Source: Hydrogenophaga crassostreae (GTDB lineage Bacteria > Pseudomonadota > Gammaproteobacteria > Burkholderiales > Burkholderiaceae_C). From it: DNA of 64,000 nucleotides. How positions within the stretch are numbered: the first letter of the stretch is position 1; every line of letters begins with the position of its first letter. Below, piece by piece: positions 8,451-16,116 of the stretch. Below the pieces are notes generated by a model that was given only the letters and a program-made list of their open reading frames with translations, was not told where the DNA came from and did not search any database. The translations under genes were made by a program, and so were the position numbers. The stretch lies in assembly GCF_001761385.1 (NCBI RefSeq), contig NZ_CP017476.1, positions 4,391,501-4,455,500 of the forward strand. The letters are read 5' to 3'.

Positions 8451-8891
8451 TCACAACGACCAGTCGTCGATCCGAACCAGCGACCAGCAGTCCTTTTTGA
8501 CGAAGTAGTAGTTCACCAGATAATCGGTGTCGGCCTTGTGCAGGGTGACCTTGCCCAGGTGCGTACCGGGCATTTCGACATCCAGCAGCAGGGAGGCTCT
8601 TTGCCGCTCTGCGACCAAAGGCATGACTGGAAACGGCAACTGAGCCATGGCCAGCGTCTTCAGAACCGGCTGGGGTTCGGGCTGGGCCTTCAGGTCCATG
8701 CTTTGCCAATGCAACGGGCTGCTGGTGGCGCCGCGCTGCACTGAAACGTCGTCTCCGAAACGGGTCACGAAGTCGGGAAACGTTTCGGCCGAGCAGGCAC
8801 GCTCCGCCGTACCGGCCCACGCCGGCTCCAACAAGGCAAACGGCAATGCCAACGCACCGACCCAGCGCCATCCCCAACCCGTCTTCACCAT
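8451..8891 (-). CDS. small exported protein, candidate immunity protein for the M23 effector
   Basis: 146 residues starting MVKTGWGWRW with a hydrophobic stretch and a signal peptidase I-like site LEPAWA/GTA at about 26. There is no lipobox. The mature part (about 120 residues) has Cys residues near 31 and 136 and ends NYYFVKKDCWSLVRIDDWSL, a beta-rich domain of no family I recognise. The start at 8891 has AGGGAG seven bases upstream; the longer frame is out of character. It lies 15 bp before the M23 gene on the same strand, the usual order (immunity before effector) in X-T4SS loci, where immunity proteins are periplasmic. Function is inferred from position and export signal only. Confidence 0.7.
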   Translation of the reverse strand: MVKTGWGWRWVGALALPFALLEPAWAGTAERACSAETFPDFVTRFGDDVSVQRGATSSPLHWQSMDLKAQPEPQPVLKTLAMAQLPFPVMPLVAERQRASLLLDVEMPGTHLGKVTLHKADTDYLVNYYFVKKDCWSLVRIDDWSL

Positions 8892-8946
8892 GCCGAACTC
8901 CCTGTGTGGTACTTGAGCCAGTCTTGACTCTTGTTGATCGGCTGGT

Positions 8947-10140
8947 TTAAACCATTTCCAAGGCCATGGCCGTGGCTTCGCCGCCGCCAATGCACAGCGT
9001 GGCGATGCCCTTCTTGCCACCCTTGGCTTTCAGGGCGTGCAACAGCGTGACGAGAATGCGCGCACCGCTGGCACCGATCGGATGGCCCAGCGCGCAGGCG
9101 CCACCGTTGACGTTGACCTTCTCATGAGGAATGCTCAGCTCGGTCATCAACGCCATGGGCACCACGGCAAAGGCTTCGTTGATTTCCCAGAGGTCCACGT
9201 CGCCCACGGCCCAGCCGGTTTTGGCCAGCAGCTTCTGGGTGGCGCCCACCGGCGCGGTGGCGAACCAGTTGGGTTCCTGGGCATGGGTGCTGTGCGCCAC
9301 GATGCGGGCCAGGGGCTTGAGTCCCTGCGCCTTGGCGGTGGACTCGCGCATCAGCACCAGCGCTGCGGCGCCGTCGTTGATCGAGGAGCTGCTGGCGGCG
9401 GTGATGGTGCCGCCGTCTTTCTTGAAGGCGGGCTTGAGGCTGGTGATTTTGTCGAGCTTGACTTTGCCCGGACCCTCGTCGATCGAGACCACGCGCTCAC
9501 CGCTGCGGTCTTTCACCGTAACGGGGGCGATCTCCGTGGCAAACGCACCGCTCTCGGTGGCGGCCTTGGCGCGGGTCACCGATGCAATGGCGAAGGCATC
9601 TTGCTGCTCGCGGGTGAAGCTGTACTTGGCAGCACAGTCTTCGCCGAAGGTGCCCATGGAGCGACCGGCTTCGTAGGCGTCCTCCAGGCCGTCGAGCATC
9701 ATGTGGTCGTAGATTTTGTCGTGGCCCATGCGGTAACCGCCACGGCCCTTGAGCATGAGGTAAGGCGCGTTGGTCATGCTCTCCATGCCGCCAGACACCA
9801 TCACCGTGGCGCTGCCGGCCATCAACATATCGTGCGCAAGCATGGTGGCTTTCATGCCCGAGCCACACATTTTGGACAAGGTGACCGCACCTGCAGACAA
9901 GGGCAAGCCGCCCTTGAGCGCGGCCTGTCGGGCCGGCGCCTGGCCTTGCCCCGCCATCAGGCAGTTGCCAAACAGCACTTCGTCCACCAGTTCGGGCTTC
10001 ACGCCAGCGCGCTCCACCGCGGCCTTGATCGCCACGCCACCCAGATCGTGGGCCGACTGGGATGCAAAGTCGCTCTGGAACGAGCCCATGGGTGTGCGCG
10101 CTGCGCCAACGATAACGATGGGGTCTTGGGAAGCGGTCAT
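8947..10140 (-). CDS. acetyl-CoA C-acetyltransferase (thiolase)
   Basis: A 397-residue thiolase. The acylated Cys92 lies in KMCGSGMKA, the conserved His353 in GGACALGHPIGASG and Cys383 in CIGGGEATA. It condenses or cleaves acetoacetyl-CoA/3-ketoacyl-CoA in the cytoplasm. The start ATG at 10140 has AGGAGA upstream; a longer frame to 10191 lacks these features and would overlap aceK. It lies downstream of aceK in the same orientation as the isovaleryl-CoA dehydrogenase gene, and cleaving acetoacetyl-CoA would complete leucine breakdown. Confidence 0.93.
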   Translation of the reverse strand: MTASQDPIVIVGAARTPMGSFQSDFASQSAHDLGGVAIKAAVERAGVKPELVDEVLFGNCLMAGQGQAPARQAALKGGLPLSAGAVTLSKMCGSGMKATMLAHDMLMAGSATVMVSGGMESMTNAPYLMLKGRGGYRMGHDKIYDHMMLDGLEDAYEAGRSMGTFGEDCAAKYSFTREQQDAFAIASVTRAKAATESGAFATEIAPVTVKDRSGERVVSIDEGPGKVKLDKITSLKPAFKKDGGTITAASSSSINDGAAALVLMRESTAKAQGLKPLARIVAHSTHAQEPNWFATAPVGATQKLLAKTGWAVGDVDLWEINEAFAVVPMALMTELSIPHEKVNVNGGACALGHPIGASGARILVTLLHALKAKGGKKGIATLCIGGGEATAMALEMV

Positions 10141-10187
10141 GAAAATCTCCTCTATGGATTCAGAAAAACAGGTCAGAAAAACGGACT

Positions 10188-11990
10188 TCAATGTGCATGA
10201 AAGCGCCGATCGCGTTCATAAGGGAATACATCGTGCACATGCCCGGCAACAATGCGCTCTTTGTGCTGCTGCCAGAAATCGGGTTCCAGCAAGTCGGCGT
10301 GGTGCCTCATGAACTCGGCGCGCACCCGCGGGTTGCCCAGCAGGAAGGGGCCGAAGGTTTCCGGGAACACATCACCTTTGGCCACGCTGTACCAGATCTC
10401 GCCCGACATCTCTTCTTCTTCGTTGCGCGGCTCAGGCACTTTACGGAAGTTGCAATCGGTGATGTATTCGATTTCGTCGTAGTCGTAAAAAACCACCTTG
10501 CCGTGGCGGGTGATGCCAAAGTTTTTCCACAGCATGTCGCCCGGAAAAATATTGGCCGCCACCAGGTCCTTAATGGCATTGCCATACTCCACCACCGCCC
10601 GTGTGAGCTGCGCCTGGGCGACCGCATCTTGCGCATCAATGCGCAGCGCATCGAACGCTTCTTGCAAATAGATGTTGAGCGGAATCATGCGCCGTTCGAT
10701 GTAGACGTGCTTGATCAGTACCTCAAGCTTGCCATCGCCATTGGTATCGGCAATCTCCAGCTGGCTGGGTGCGAATTTTGTGATCTCGGCGATGAGTTCA
10801 TCGGTGAAACGCTCGCGCGGAAAACCGGCGACTGAAAACTCCAGCGTGTCGGCCATGCGGCCCACCCGGTCGTGGTTTTTCACCAGCTGGTATTTGCCAC
10901 GGATCTGCTCGCGCGAGGTGTCTTTTTGAGGCGGGTAAAAGTCCTTGATGACTTTGAATACAAACGGGTAGCTCGGCAAATCGAACACCAGCATCACCAT
11001 GCCCTTGATGCCCGGGGCGATGCGGAACTTGTCGGTGCTGTGCCGCATGTGGAACAGAAAATCGCGGTAGAACAGCGTCTTGCCCTGCTTGGCCAACCCC
11101 AGCGAAATGTAAAACTCGGCGCGTGGTTTGCGCGGCATCAGGTTGCGCAGAAACTGAACATACGCGCTGGGAATTTCCATGTCGACCATGAAGTAGGCAC
11201 GCGCGAACGAAAACAGCAGCAGCAAATCGTCTTCGCCGAACAGGGCCGCGTCGATGATCAGCTTGCCGGCTTCGTTGTGCACGATGGGCAGCGCAAACGG
11301 CATCTCCTGAAAGCCATTGATGATCTTGCCCACGATGTAGGCACCCTTGTTGCGAAAGAACAGCGTCGAGAGCGCCTGAAACTGGAAGTTGGCGCGCAGC
11401 TTCACATGATCAAAGCGTGCCTTCATGGCATCCAGAACCAGCATTGCATCCCGATCCAGGTCGTCAAAAGGCACCCTCAGATCAAAATCGCGCACCATGA
11501 GCAACACCTTGTCCAGCATGCTGTCGGCCTGTGGGTAGTAACAGAGGTAGGTGGGTTTGGCGTTGGGCTCGTCGTTCTCGATGTATTCGGTAGAGACTGC
11601 CGGTCGCACAAAGATGAAATCGTTCTGGAAGTACGCGCGGTTGAGTATCTTGGTGGTGACCGAGTTGAAGAAGGTCTCGGCCAGCTCGGGCTGGTGGTGG
11701 TTCACCAACAAGCCGATGTAGTGCAGCTTGACCTGCTCCCACACATCCATGGGCTGGTTGTGGGCAACAAACTCCTTGGTCAGGCGCTTGACGCATTCCT
11801 TGACCCGCAGATCGTAGAACTCGATGCGGTCGCGCTGGGCCCGCTGCTGACCATTCCAGTCCTGGGTTTCAAAGCGGTGCTTGGCGCGGGCCGACTCGGT
11901 GCGAAACAGCCGGTAGTGGCGATTGAATCCGTCCATCATCGCCTTGGCGATATCGTGGGCGACGGGGGAGTCCAATCGACTGGGGAACAC
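10188..11990 (-). CDS. aceK: isocitrate dehydrogenase kinase/phosphatase
   Basis: About 600 residues, normal for AceK. This bifunctional cytoplasmic enzyme phosphorylates and dephosphorylates isocitrate dehydrogenase to steer carbon into the glyoxylate bypass during growth on acetate or fatty acids. The family N-terminus FPSRLDSPVAHDIAKAMMDG is present, as are the ATP-binding region around PGIKGMVMLVFDLPSYPFVF and the kinase core with FGITRHGKVVFYDYDEIEY. No ATG fits: the best start is GTG at 11990, directly before FPSRLDS, 23 bp after the carbonic anhydrase stop. The ribosome binding site is weak. Its place among acyl-CoA catabolic genes agrees with control of the glyoxylate shunt. Confidence 0.93.
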   Translation of the reverse strand: MFPSRLDSPVAHDIAKAMMDGFNRHYRLFRTESARAKHRFETQDWNGQQRAQRDRIEFYDLRVKECVKRLTKEFVAHNQPMDVWEQVKLHYIGLLVNHHQPELAETFFNSVTTKILNRAYFQNDFIFVRPAVSTEYIENDEPNAKPTYLCYYPQADSMLDKVLLMVRDFDLRVPFDDLDRDAMLVLDAMKARFDHVKLRANFQFQALSTLFFRNKGAYIVGKIINGFQEMPFALPIVHNEAGKLIIDAALFGEDDLLLLFSFARAYFMVDMEIPSAYVQFLRNLMPRKPRAEFYISLGLAKQGKTLFYRDFLFHMRHSTDKFRIAPGIKGMVMLVFDLPSYPFVFKVIKDFYPPQKDTSREQIRGKYQLVKNHDRVGRMADTLEFSVAGFPRERFTDELIAEITKFAPSQLEIADTNGDGKLEVLIKHVYIERRMIPLNIYLQEAFDALRIDAQDAVAQAQLTRAVVEYGNAIKDLVAANIFPGDMLWKNFGITRHGKVVFYDYDEIEYITDCNFRKVPEPRNEEEEMSGEIWYSVAKGDVFPETFGPFLLGNPRVRAEFMRHHADLLEPDFWQQHKERIVAGHVHDVFPYERDRRFHAH

Positions 11991-12013
11991 GGCAGAGCTT
12001 TGGATTCGGAGGT

Positions 12014-12682
12014 TCAGGCGGGTTGAGCATGGCGCTTGGCGGCCACGCCATCGACCGCAGCCCAGTACACCGTTTCCAGGCCTTCGTTGGAATCGACGGT
12101 CATCACCATGTCGCGCAACAGGCCGTCGCTCAAGGCGTAAACCCAGGCGTGCAGCGTGAGCGACTGCCCACGGCCCCAGGCGTCTTGCACCACGGTTGTC
12201 TGGGCCACGTTCATCACCTGCTCGATGGCGTTGAGCTCGCACAACACATCCACCCGGTGGGCCTCGGGTGTGGCCGCGATCAATGTGGCGTGCTGGTCGC
12301 GCACGTCCTTGATATGGCGCAGCCAGTTGTCGGCCAGGCCCACGCGCGTGTCATTGAGCGCGGCCTTCACGCCACCACAGCCGTAATGACCCACCACCAT
12401 CAGGTGTTTCACTTTGAGCTGATCGACGGCGAACTGGATCGTGGACAGGCAGTTCAGGTCGGTGGGCACCACCACATTGGCCACATTGCGGTGCACAAAG
12501 ACTTCGCCTGGCGCCAGACCCGTGATCTGGTTGGCCGGCACACGGCTGTCGGAACAGCCGATCCACATGTATTGCGGGCTCTGCTGGGCGATCAGGTCGG
12601 TGAAAAACGTGGGCTTCTCACGCACCATGGCCGCAGCCCATTCGCGGTTGTGTTGAAACAGGTCTTGAAGCTGGGAGGACAT
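12014..12682 (-). CDS. can: beta-carbonic anhydrase
   Basis: A 222-residue zinc enzyme interconverting CO2 and bicarbonate. Zinc ligands Cys43 (CSDSR, with Asp45 and Arg47), His99 and Cys102 (HYGCGG) are all present, and the length matches the Can type. It sits between the isovaleryl-CoA dehydrogenase and aceK genes on the same strand. Bicarbonate supply for biotin-dependent carboxylation (methylcrotonyl-CoA carboxylase) would be a sensible link to leucine catabolism, but no carboxylase gene lies in this window. Confidence 0.95.
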   Translation of the reverse strand: MSSQLQDLFQHNREWAAAMVREKPTFFTDLIAQQSPQYMWIGCSDSRVPANQITGLAPGEVFVHRNVANVVVPTDLNCLSTIQFAVDQLKVKHLMVVGHYGCGGVKAALNDTRVGLADNWLRHIKDVRDQHATLIAATPEAHRVDVLCELNAIEQVMNVAQTTVVQDAWGRGQSLTLHAWVYALSDGLLRDMVMTVDSNEGLETVYWAAVDGVAAKRHAQPA

Positions 12683-12742
12683 TTTGATTCGGATGCAATA
12701 GGAAGATGGCGCCCATTGTCACGCAGGGGGCACCCTTCGATA

Positions 12743-13924
12743 TCAGCAGGTCTCGGCAAACAGCTCACGGCCGATCAGCATGCGGCGGATCTCGCTGGTG
12801 CCAGCGCCGATCTCGTACAGCTTGGCATCGCGCCAGAGGCGGCCCAGCGGGTATTCGTTGATGTAGCCATTGCCGCCGTAAATCTGCACGCCCTCGCCCG
12901 CCATCCAGGTGGCCTTCTCGGCTGTCCACAGGATGACCGAGGCGCAATCCTTGCGCACCTGGCGCACGTGTTCAGTGCCCAGCAAGTCCAGGTTCTTGGC
13001 CACGGTGTAGGCGAACGAACGACCGGCCTGCAAGACCGTGTACATGTCGGCCACTTTGCCCTGGATCAGCTGGAATTCGCCAATGCTCTGGCCAAACTGC
13101 TTGCGGTCGTGGATGTAGGGCACCACGTTGTCCATCACCGCCTGCATGATGCCCAGGGGGCCGCCGGTCAGCACGGCGCGCTCGTAGTCGAGGCCGCTCA
13201 TCAACACCTTGGCGCCCATGTTCAGGCCGCCCAGGATATTCTCCGCGGGCACTTCGACATCCTGGAACACCATTTCACCGGTGTGGCTGCCGCGCATGCC
13301 CAGCTTGTCGAGCTTTTGCGCAGTGGAGAAACCTTTCATGCCCTTTTCTACGATGAAGGCGGTCACACCACGGGCGCCCAGCTCGGGCTCGCTCTTGGCG
13401 TACACCACCATGGTGTCGGCATCGGGGCCATTGGTGATCCACATCTTGCTGCCGTTGAGAAGGTAGTAGCCACCCTTGTCTTCCGCCTTCAGCTTCATGC
13501 TGATCACGTCAGAGCCTGCGCCCGGCTCGCTCATGGCCAGCGCACCCACATGCTCGCCGCTGATGAGCTTGGGCAGGTACTTGGCTTTCTGGGCGTCGGT
13601 GCCGTTGCGGTTGATCTGGTTGACGCACAGGTTGCTGTGCGCGCCGTAGCTCAGACCCACCGAAGCGCTCGCGCGGCTGATCTCTTCCATGGCCACCATA
13701 TGAGCCAGATAACCCATGCCGGCGCCACCGTACTCTTCAGAAACTGTGATGCCCAGCACGCCCAGATCGCCCATCTTGCGCCAGGCATCCATGGGGAACT
13801 GGTCGTTCTTGTCGATCTCGGCCGCGCGGGGCGCGATCTCGGCCTGGGCAAAGTCGCGCACTGCGTCGCGCAGCGCATCGATGTCTTCGCCGAGTTGGAA
13901 GTTGAGGCCGGGCAGGTTGTTCAT
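12743..13924 (-). CDS. liuA: isovaleryl-CoA dehydrogenase
   Basis: A 393-residue acyl-CoA dehydrogenase that converts isovaleryl-CoA to 3-methylcrotonyl-CoA in leucine degradation, passing electrons to ETF. The signature ALAMSEPGAGSD lies at 128-139. The catalytic Glu is in the helix-G position typical of IVD (Glu248 in GLDYERAVLTGGPLG), while the MCAD position is replaced by YEIGAGTSEIRR; this double hallmark separates IVD from other members. AGGAG lies seven bases before the ATG. Its upstream neighbour is a thioesterase gene preceded by a LiuR-type palindrome, so LiuR control is likely. Confidence 0.95.
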   Translation of the reverse strand: MNNLPGLNFQLGEDIDALRDAVRDFAQAEIAPRAAEIDKNDQFPMDAWRKMGDLGVLGITVSEEYGGAGMGYLAHMVAMEEISRASASVGLSYGAHSNLCVNQINRNGTDAQKAKYLPKLISGEHVGALAMSEPGAGSDVISMKLKAEDKGGYYLLNGSKMWITNGPDADTMVVYAKSEPELGARGVTAFIVEKGMKGFSTAQKLDKLGMRGSHTGEMVFQDVEVPAENILGGLNMGAKVLMSGLDYERAVLTGGPLGIMQAVMDNVVPYIHDRKQFGQSIGEFQLIQGKVADMYTVLQAGRSFAYTVAKNLDLLGTEHVRQVRKDCASVILWTAEKATWMAGEGVQIYGGNGYINEYPLGRLWRDAKLYEIGAGTSEIRRMLIGRELFAETC

Positions 13925-13954
13925 GGGGAGTCTCCTGAGAATGGATTGTTGAAG

Positions 13955-14413
13955 TCAATAGGTTTTGGCCACGGGCACCAGCGTTTGCTGCATCACGGCG
14001 CAATCGGTGCGCTTGCCATCGGGCGCAATGTGCACCACCTCGGCGCTGCTGACGATGATGCGCTTGCCACCCTTGATCACGCGACCCGTCGCTTGCAGCT
14101 CGCCGCCCTGGAAAGCCGCGAGGAAATTGATTTTGTACTCCACTGTCGTGACTTCCATGCCGTCAGGCGCCACAGTGAGTGCGGCGTAGCCGCCCGCAAT
14201 ATCGGCCAGCGCGCCCATGGCGCCACCGTGGAAGCCGCCTTGTTGCTGGCTAACCCGTTCGGAATAGGGCATGGCCAGCGTGACCGTGCCGCGCGCAACG
14301 CGCAGCAACCGCACGTCCAGTTGCCGCATCATGCCCTGACGATCCAGACTGGCCTGCACGCGATCGCGCAACACCGGGTCTTCAACGAACTCAGAAGAAT
14401 TGATCTCACTCAT
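13955..14413 (-). CDS. PaaI-like hotdog thioesterase
   Basis: A 152-residue single hotdog-fold protein. The central helix segment GGFHGGAMGALADIAGGYAA carries the HGG-x-MG-x-L-x-D pattern of PaaI/DUF4442-type acyl-CoA thioesterases, with the catalytic Asp in LADIAG. It probably hydrolyses a short, branched or aryl acyl-CoA, perhaps protecting CoA pools during leucine catabolism. It is the first gene of the minus-strand run thioesterase-liuA-can-aceK-thiolase, and a perfect 16-bp palindrome 42 bp upstream marks a probable LiuR operator. Confidence 0.85.
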   Translation of the reverse strand: MSEINSSEFVEDPVLRDRVQASLDRQGMMRQLDVRLLRVARGTVTLAMPYSERVSQQQGGFHGGAMGALADIAGGYAALTVAPDGMEVTTVEYKINFLAAFQGGELQATGRVIKGGKRIIVSSAEVVHIAPDGKRTDCAVMQQTLVPVAKTY

Positions 14414-14451
14414 GGGGCTGTGGCGTAGGGCTTGGAGGGGGACGAATTTGC

Positions 14452-14473
14452 TTTACGTTTACGTAAACGTCAA
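14452..14473. promoter_or_regulatory. probable LiuR operator in front of the thioesterase-liuA genes
   Basis: ACGTTTACGTAAACGT at 14455-14470 is a perfect 16-bp palindrome, extended to TTTACGTTTACGTAAACGTC. It closely resembles the sequence at 16065-16080 next to liuR. MerR-family LiuR regulators of proteobacteria bind palindromes of this kind in front of leucine catabolic genes. It lies 42-60 bp upstream of the thioesterase ATG. Confidence 0.7.
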
Positions 14474-14544
14474 TTATCACCGATACCTGCGATCTTCGAC
14501 AAGCCCAGGGCCGTACACGGTATGGGCCGCTATGCTCAGGCCCA

Positions 14545-15147
14545 ATGCCCTTCACCTTGCAAAACCCGGTTCACAGCGAGCTGGTGATCAAAAAAAGCCG
14601 CTTCATTGGCTGCGTGGAACCCTGCGCGGGCCGCGAAGCCGCGCTGGCCCGCGTGGCCGAACTCAGAACGGAACATCCCGGCGCCACCCACGTCTGCTGG
14701 GCCTTGATGGCCGGCGGCCATTCGGCGGCGAACGACGATGGCGAACCCGGGGGCACGGCGGGCAGGCCCATGCTGGAAGTGCTGCGGCACCAGGATCTGG
14801 AAGGCGTGCTGGCCACGGTGGTGCGCTACTACGGCGGCATCCAGCTGGGTGCGGGCGGTTTGGTGCGCGCTTACACCGACAGCGTGGCCCAGGCCCTGCT
14901 CAAGGCCGAGAAGGCACCGGTGATTCACCACAGCAGCTTGCGCTGCTTGGTGCCCTACGCGCTCGAGGGCTGGTTGCGCCGGGAGCTGGACGCGCACAGC
15001 GCCCACCTGATGGAGGCGCTGCACGGTGAAGGCGTTGAAGTCACGCTGAGCGTGCCTGAAGCCAACACCGCGGCATTGGTCTCACGCATCAACGATGCGG
15101 GCCAGGGTCAGGTGATCTGGCGAAAAACGGAAAACGAAACCGACTAG
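14545..15147 (+). CDS. YigZ/IMPACT-family protein
   Basis: A 200-residue UPF0029/IMPACT-family cytoplasmic protein. The N-terminal domain carries the family core KKSRFIGCVEP, AGGHSAANDDGEPGGTAGRPM and VVRYYGGIQLGAGGLVRAY; the C-terminal DUF1949-like domain follows from about 130. Relatives are linked to translation control or nucleic-acid binding without a settled function. It converges on the DUF1304 gene with an 11-bp gap. It is divergent from the thioesterase gene, so the LiuR-type palindrome also lies upstream of it, about 72 bp away. Confidence 0.9.
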   Translation: MPFTLQNPVHSELVIKKSRFIGCVEPCAGREAALARVAELRTEHPGATHVCWALMAGGHSAANDDGEPGGTAGRPMLEVLRHQDLEGVLATVVRYYGGIQLGAGGLVRAYTDSVAQALLKAEKAPVIHHSSLRCLVPYALEGWLRRELDAHSAHLMEALHGEGVEVTLSVPEANTAALVSRINDAGQGQVIWRKTENETD

Positions 15148-15158
15148 CGGGAGTCGTT

Positions 15159-15524
15159 TCAGCCTGCGCGGACCAGAAACAGCAAAACCAGGCCCACGGT
15201 TGCGGGCACGGTTTGAATGTAGAGAATCTTGCGCGCCGCCGTGGCCGCGCCAAAAATGCCAGCCACCCAGACGCACAGCAGGAAAAACACCTTCACGCCG
15301 AAGCCTTCGGCGCCGAGCCACAAACCCCACAGCATGCCGGCGGCGAGAAAGCCGTTGTAAAGCCCCTGGTTGGCGCCGAGCACCTTGGTCGCGGTGGCCA
15401 ACTCCTTCGGCAAGCCAAAGGCGCGCAGGCCAGCGGGCTTGTCCCACATGAACATTTCCAACACCATGATGTAGATGTGGATGAGGGCGAGCAGGGCAAC
15501 AACGGTGTTGGCGGCCAAAGACAT
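15159..15524 (-). CDS. DUF1304 family membrane protein
   Basis: 121 residues with four predicted membrane helices (about 5-25, 50-70, 75-97, 100-118). MVLEMFMWDKP near residue 20 and LGANQGLYNGFLAAG near 50 are the conserved loops of the DUF1304 family of small inner-membrane proteins of unknown function. It is on the same strand as, and downstream of, the liuR gene with a 55-bp gap. Confidence 0.85.
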   Translation of the reverse strand: MSLAANTVVALLALIHIYIMVLEMFMWDKPAGLRAFGLPKELATATKVLGANQGLYNGFLAAGMLWGLWLGAEGFGVKVFFLLCVWVAGIFGAATAARKILYIQTVPATVGLVLLFLVRAG

Positions 15525-15579
15525 GGGGACTCCAGAAAAGCGGGCGAGCAGCCATCGGGCTGGGCCGAGAGCGTCGAGT

Positions 15580-15996
15580 CTAGGGCTTGGCGGTTGGCCC
15601 GGCCTTTTCGGCCTTGGCCAGCAAGGCCCGCGCTTCTTTCTCGTGCACCCTCACTTCGTCAAGGTTGGCCACCAGGTCGGCCATCTGTTCTTCGAGCTGA
15701 CGCTTGTGGCCGGCCAGCACGGTGAGGAACTTGCGCAGTTGTGGGCCCGTATCGCGCGGGCTGTCGTACATCTCGATGATGTCCTTGGCTTCGGTCAGCG
15801 ACAGCCCCAGGCGCTTGGCACGCAGTGTGAGTTTCAAGCGGGTGCGGTCGCGCGAACTGTAGACCCGGTTGCGCCCACCCGGGCCTTCCCGCTGCGGCTG
15901 CAGCAAGCCCATGTCTTCGTAGAAGCGGATGGCGCGGGTCGTCAGATCGAATTCGCGCGCCAGATCGCTGATCGTGTAGGTCTGAAGAGTCGCCAT
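15580..15996 (-). CDS. liuR: MerR-family regulator of leucine/isovalerate utilisation
   Basis: A 138-residue MerR-type regulator starting MATLQTYTISDLAREFDLTT. The winged helix-turn-helix runs to about 75 (IRFYEDMGLLQPQR; NRVYSSRDRTRLKL), followed by a dimerising coiled coil. The short effector region lacks the Cys ligands of metal-sensing MerR proteins. The divergent placement near a palindrome shared with the liuA cluster, and the family resemblance, point to LiuR. An in-frame TTG nine bases upstream is an alternative start; neither has a clear ribosome binding site. Confidence 0.85.
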   Translation of the reverse strand: MATLQTYTISDLAREFDLTTRAIRFYEDMGLLQPQREGPGGRNRVYSSRDRTRLKLTLRAKRLGLSLTEAKDIIEMYDSPRDTGPQLRKFLTVLAGHKRQLEEQMADLVANLDEVRVHEKEARALLAKAEKAGPTAKP

Positions 15997-16064
15997 GTGA
16001 ATCAAAGGGGTTGTCGGCTTTCGGACAGCAGCTGCGGGGATAGCTCCCTAGAATGCGTCACGAA

Positions 16065-16085
16065 TTGACGTTTACGTCAACGTCA
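16065..16085. promoter_or_regulatory. probable LiuR operator between liuR and a metallo-hydrolase gene
   Basis: TTGACGTTTACGTCAACGTC is an imperfect palindrome (TTGACG-TTTA-CGTCAA) sharing ACGTTTACGT with the site at 14455. It sits 69 bp upstream of the liuR ATG and 32 bp upstream of the divergent metallo-beta-lactamase-fold gene. It could therefore control both and autoregulate liuR. Confidence 0.7.
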
Positions 16086-16116
16086 TGTCAGCGCATCTTA
16101 ACGGAATACCACCGCC

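Noticed and set aside
12023..14428. 801-codon plus-strand frame opposite carbonic anhydrase, liuA and thioesterase genes
   Set aside because: Long only because of codon bias on the other strand; it runs across three real genes and resembles no protein.
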